Shown: positions 4,441 through 5,540 of the stretch, one piece after another
Layout: every line of letters begins with the position of its first letter
Position numbering within the stretch: the stretch's first letter is position 1
DNA from: CAYPEZ01 sp964622275
GTDB lineage: Bacteria > Patescibacteriota > Minisyncoccia > Phycocordibacterales > UBA6899
Reading direction: 5' to 3'
DNA length: 5,540 nucleotides
Assembly (NCBI GenBank): GCA_964622275.1
Contig: CAZUMX010000052.1
Span: forward strand, 1 to 5,540
The notes under the pieces: model-generated
What the model was told of the DNA's origin: nothing
What the model saw: the letters and a program-made list of their open reading frames with translations, nothing else
Database searches by the model: none
Made by a program: the position numbers and the translations under genes

Positions 4441-5540
4441 CTAATCCATTAACGCAAACTCCTCTGAGTAAATAGTTTGTGGATCAAGATGCATGTCTGC
4501 AAACTGCTTTTTCAAACCTTTCATCATCGGTGGAGGTCCGCAGAGAATAATATTTTTTTCACCCAAAGGACCACTTTGCTTTTTTATAACGTCAGCTGTT
4601 AGGAATCCAGCTTCTTTCACATAATGTGGAATAAAGCGAAGATTGGGTTTTTGCACAGCGAGTGCTTGAAGCTCAGCCACAAAAGCTGTCTCATTGCGAT
4701 CAACCAATGAATAATAGAGATCGATCTGATATGGATCACTGGGGCTCAAAGCACGTGCCATGCCCAAGAACGGAGTAATACCAATTCCACCAGCAACCCA
4801 CACTTGATGTGTGTTTGGAACATACATGTATGATGTTCTACCAAAGGGTCCTTCGATGTGTGCAGTGTCTCCTGGTTTTACATCAAGGAGAACCTTCGTG
4901 TAGTCACCTAATGCTTTAATACCAATAGAGAGATTGCGGTCTTGAGGTGAGGAAGAGATGGAAAAAGGATGAACTTCCTTGAGGCCTTTGTGTTTGGGGA
5001 AATTGATAAAAAGGAATTGGCCTGGTTTGTACTGCATGGGCCGCCCCTTTGGCTCCATGACAATTTCGATAATGGCAGGACTTTGACGACGTACTTCTTT
5101 GACAATGTACGTCATACGAGGGATCACGAGGAATCCGAGGATCGTCCGATAGAGAATGGCGATGAGACCAAGAGCAACAAGCACGAGCATATACCAGCGA
5201 AGAAACGGGTCGATGCCGATATCGCTTGGAATCGTGAGCGCATGAAGACCTCCGAAAAAAAGTGAGAAACCTATAAACTTATGAGATAGCTTCCAGTATT
5301 GGTACGGCAAATTAATAAAGAACGTCAAAACCAAGGTCACAATCATTACCCCGAGTGCAATGACTCCATAATGCACCGCACAATTTTGATGAAACTGCAA
5401 AAAATAATCGACCGAACACCCTGCTGGCCAAACATAAAGTCGCATTGCCGTATCCCCTGCACCCTGGACAAGATAGCGCATGATCAAAGCAATCGGGTGG
5501 ATTAAGAGGAGGATGAAAGAGATTCCACCAAGAATATGGT
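4441..5540 (-). CDS. Ferric reductase/NADPH oxidase-like transmembrane flavohaem reductase (5' end outside the window)
   Basis: The frame is open to the right edge; 365 residues are visible, so the TTG at 5487 and ATG at 5481 are not the real start. The visible part opens inside a ferric-reductase-type membrane domain with about four helices. Two His pairs with Hx12H spacing (residues 1 and 14; 86 and 99 of the visible part) fit bis-haem ligation. The C-terminal part is a ferredoxin-NADP reductase module: YKPGQFLFINF, then HPFSISSS (190-197) for FAD, GPFG (230-233), VAGGIGITPF (248-257) for NAD(P)H, CGPPPM (333-338) and a C-terminal EEF. Family members pass electrons from cytosolic NAD(P)H through FAD and two haems across the membrane to Fe(III), oxygen or a partner enzyme. 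The acceptor here cannot be told. The small membrane peptide gene follows after 30 nt, and a VIT-type metal transporter lies in the next unit. Confidence 0.92.
   Translation of the reverse strand, partial: HILGGISFILLLIHPIALIMRYLVQGAGDTAMRLYVWPAGCSVDYFLQFHQNCAVHYGVIALGVMIVTLVLTFFINLPYQYWKLSHKFIGFSLFFGGLHALTIPSDIGIDPFLRWYMLVLVALGLIAILYRTILGFLVIPRMTYIVKEVRRQSPAIIEIVMEPKGRPMQYKPGQFLFINFPKHKGLKEVHPFSISSSPQDRNLSIGIKALGDYTKVLLDVKPGDTAHIEGPFGRTSYMYVPNTHQVWVAGGIGITPFLGMARALSPSDPYQIDLYYSLVDRNETAFVAELQALAVQKPNLRFIPHYVKEAGFLTADVIKKQSGPLGEKNIILCGPPPMMKGLKKQFADMHLDPQTIYSEEFALMD

Noticed and set aside
4441..5487. Treating the reductase as complete, with a TTG start at 5487.
   Set aside because: The frame stays open to the window edge and encodes the first His pair and a membrane helix upstream of 5487, so the gene is cut by the window.
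1..5540. CRISPR array, tRNA, rRNA, IS element or toxin-antitoxin pair.
   Set aside because: No spaced repeat array, cloverleaf, transposase motif, terminal inverted repeat or paired small-gene signature was seen.

Overview
The window looks like a stretch of a compact bacterial chromosome, most likely from the Candidate Phyla Radiation (Patescibacteria). This is inference, resting on three things: the type of PD-(D/E)XK nuclease, a UvrD-like helicase with a DEHQD motif II, and a tight one-strand layout of small unassigned genes. No rRNA or taxonomic marker is present. UGA ends one of the genes and glycine is written with GGN, which argues against the Gracilibacteria/SR1 code. All seven genes that can be supported lie on the minus strand, so the window reads from right to left. 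No tRNA, rRNA, CRISPR array, IS element or plus-strand gene is visible.

In order of transcription: (1) 5540-4441 is a membrane ferric-reductase/NADPH-oxidase-like flavohaem reductase whose 5' end lies outside the window. (2) 4410-4321 encodes a 29-residue single-helix membrane peptide, 30 nt after the reductase. (3) 4251-3823 is an unassigned 142-residue protein with a clear Shine-Dalgarno sequence; its stop codon lies in the loop of a strong terminator. (4) 3785-3291 is a short VIT1/CCC1-type iron or manganese transporter without the usual cytosolic metal-binding insert. (5) 3288-2467 is a stand-alone PD-(D/E)XK nuclease of the RecB/AddB/Cas4 class, starting 2 nt after the transporter and ending in a QxxLF tail like a sliding-clamp-binding peptide. 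(6) 2391-1807 is an unassigned 194-residue protein with a SAP-like tail and its own promoter, Shine-Dalgarno sequence and terminator. (7) 1738-1 is an SF1A UvrD/PcrA-like helicase cut at the window's left edge, before motifs V and VI.

Two themes appear. One is iron and redox: the reductase could supply reducing power for ferric iron, the VIT transporter could move the resulting Fe(II), and the nuclease carries four cysteines that may hold a metal. The other is DNA processing: the helicase and nuclease flank a small protein with a possible DNA-binding tail, which could be a split counterpart of AddAB/RecBCD. Neither functional link is shown by the sequence itself.

The regulation is also notable. 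Two genes (transporter and helicase) begin just after the terminator of the gene before them. In both, an extended -10 of the form TGNTANNNT sits 8-10 nt before the chosen ATG, with no Shine-Dalgarno sequence, which would give leaderless mRNAs. A third TGNTANNNT lies ahead of the 142-residue gene.
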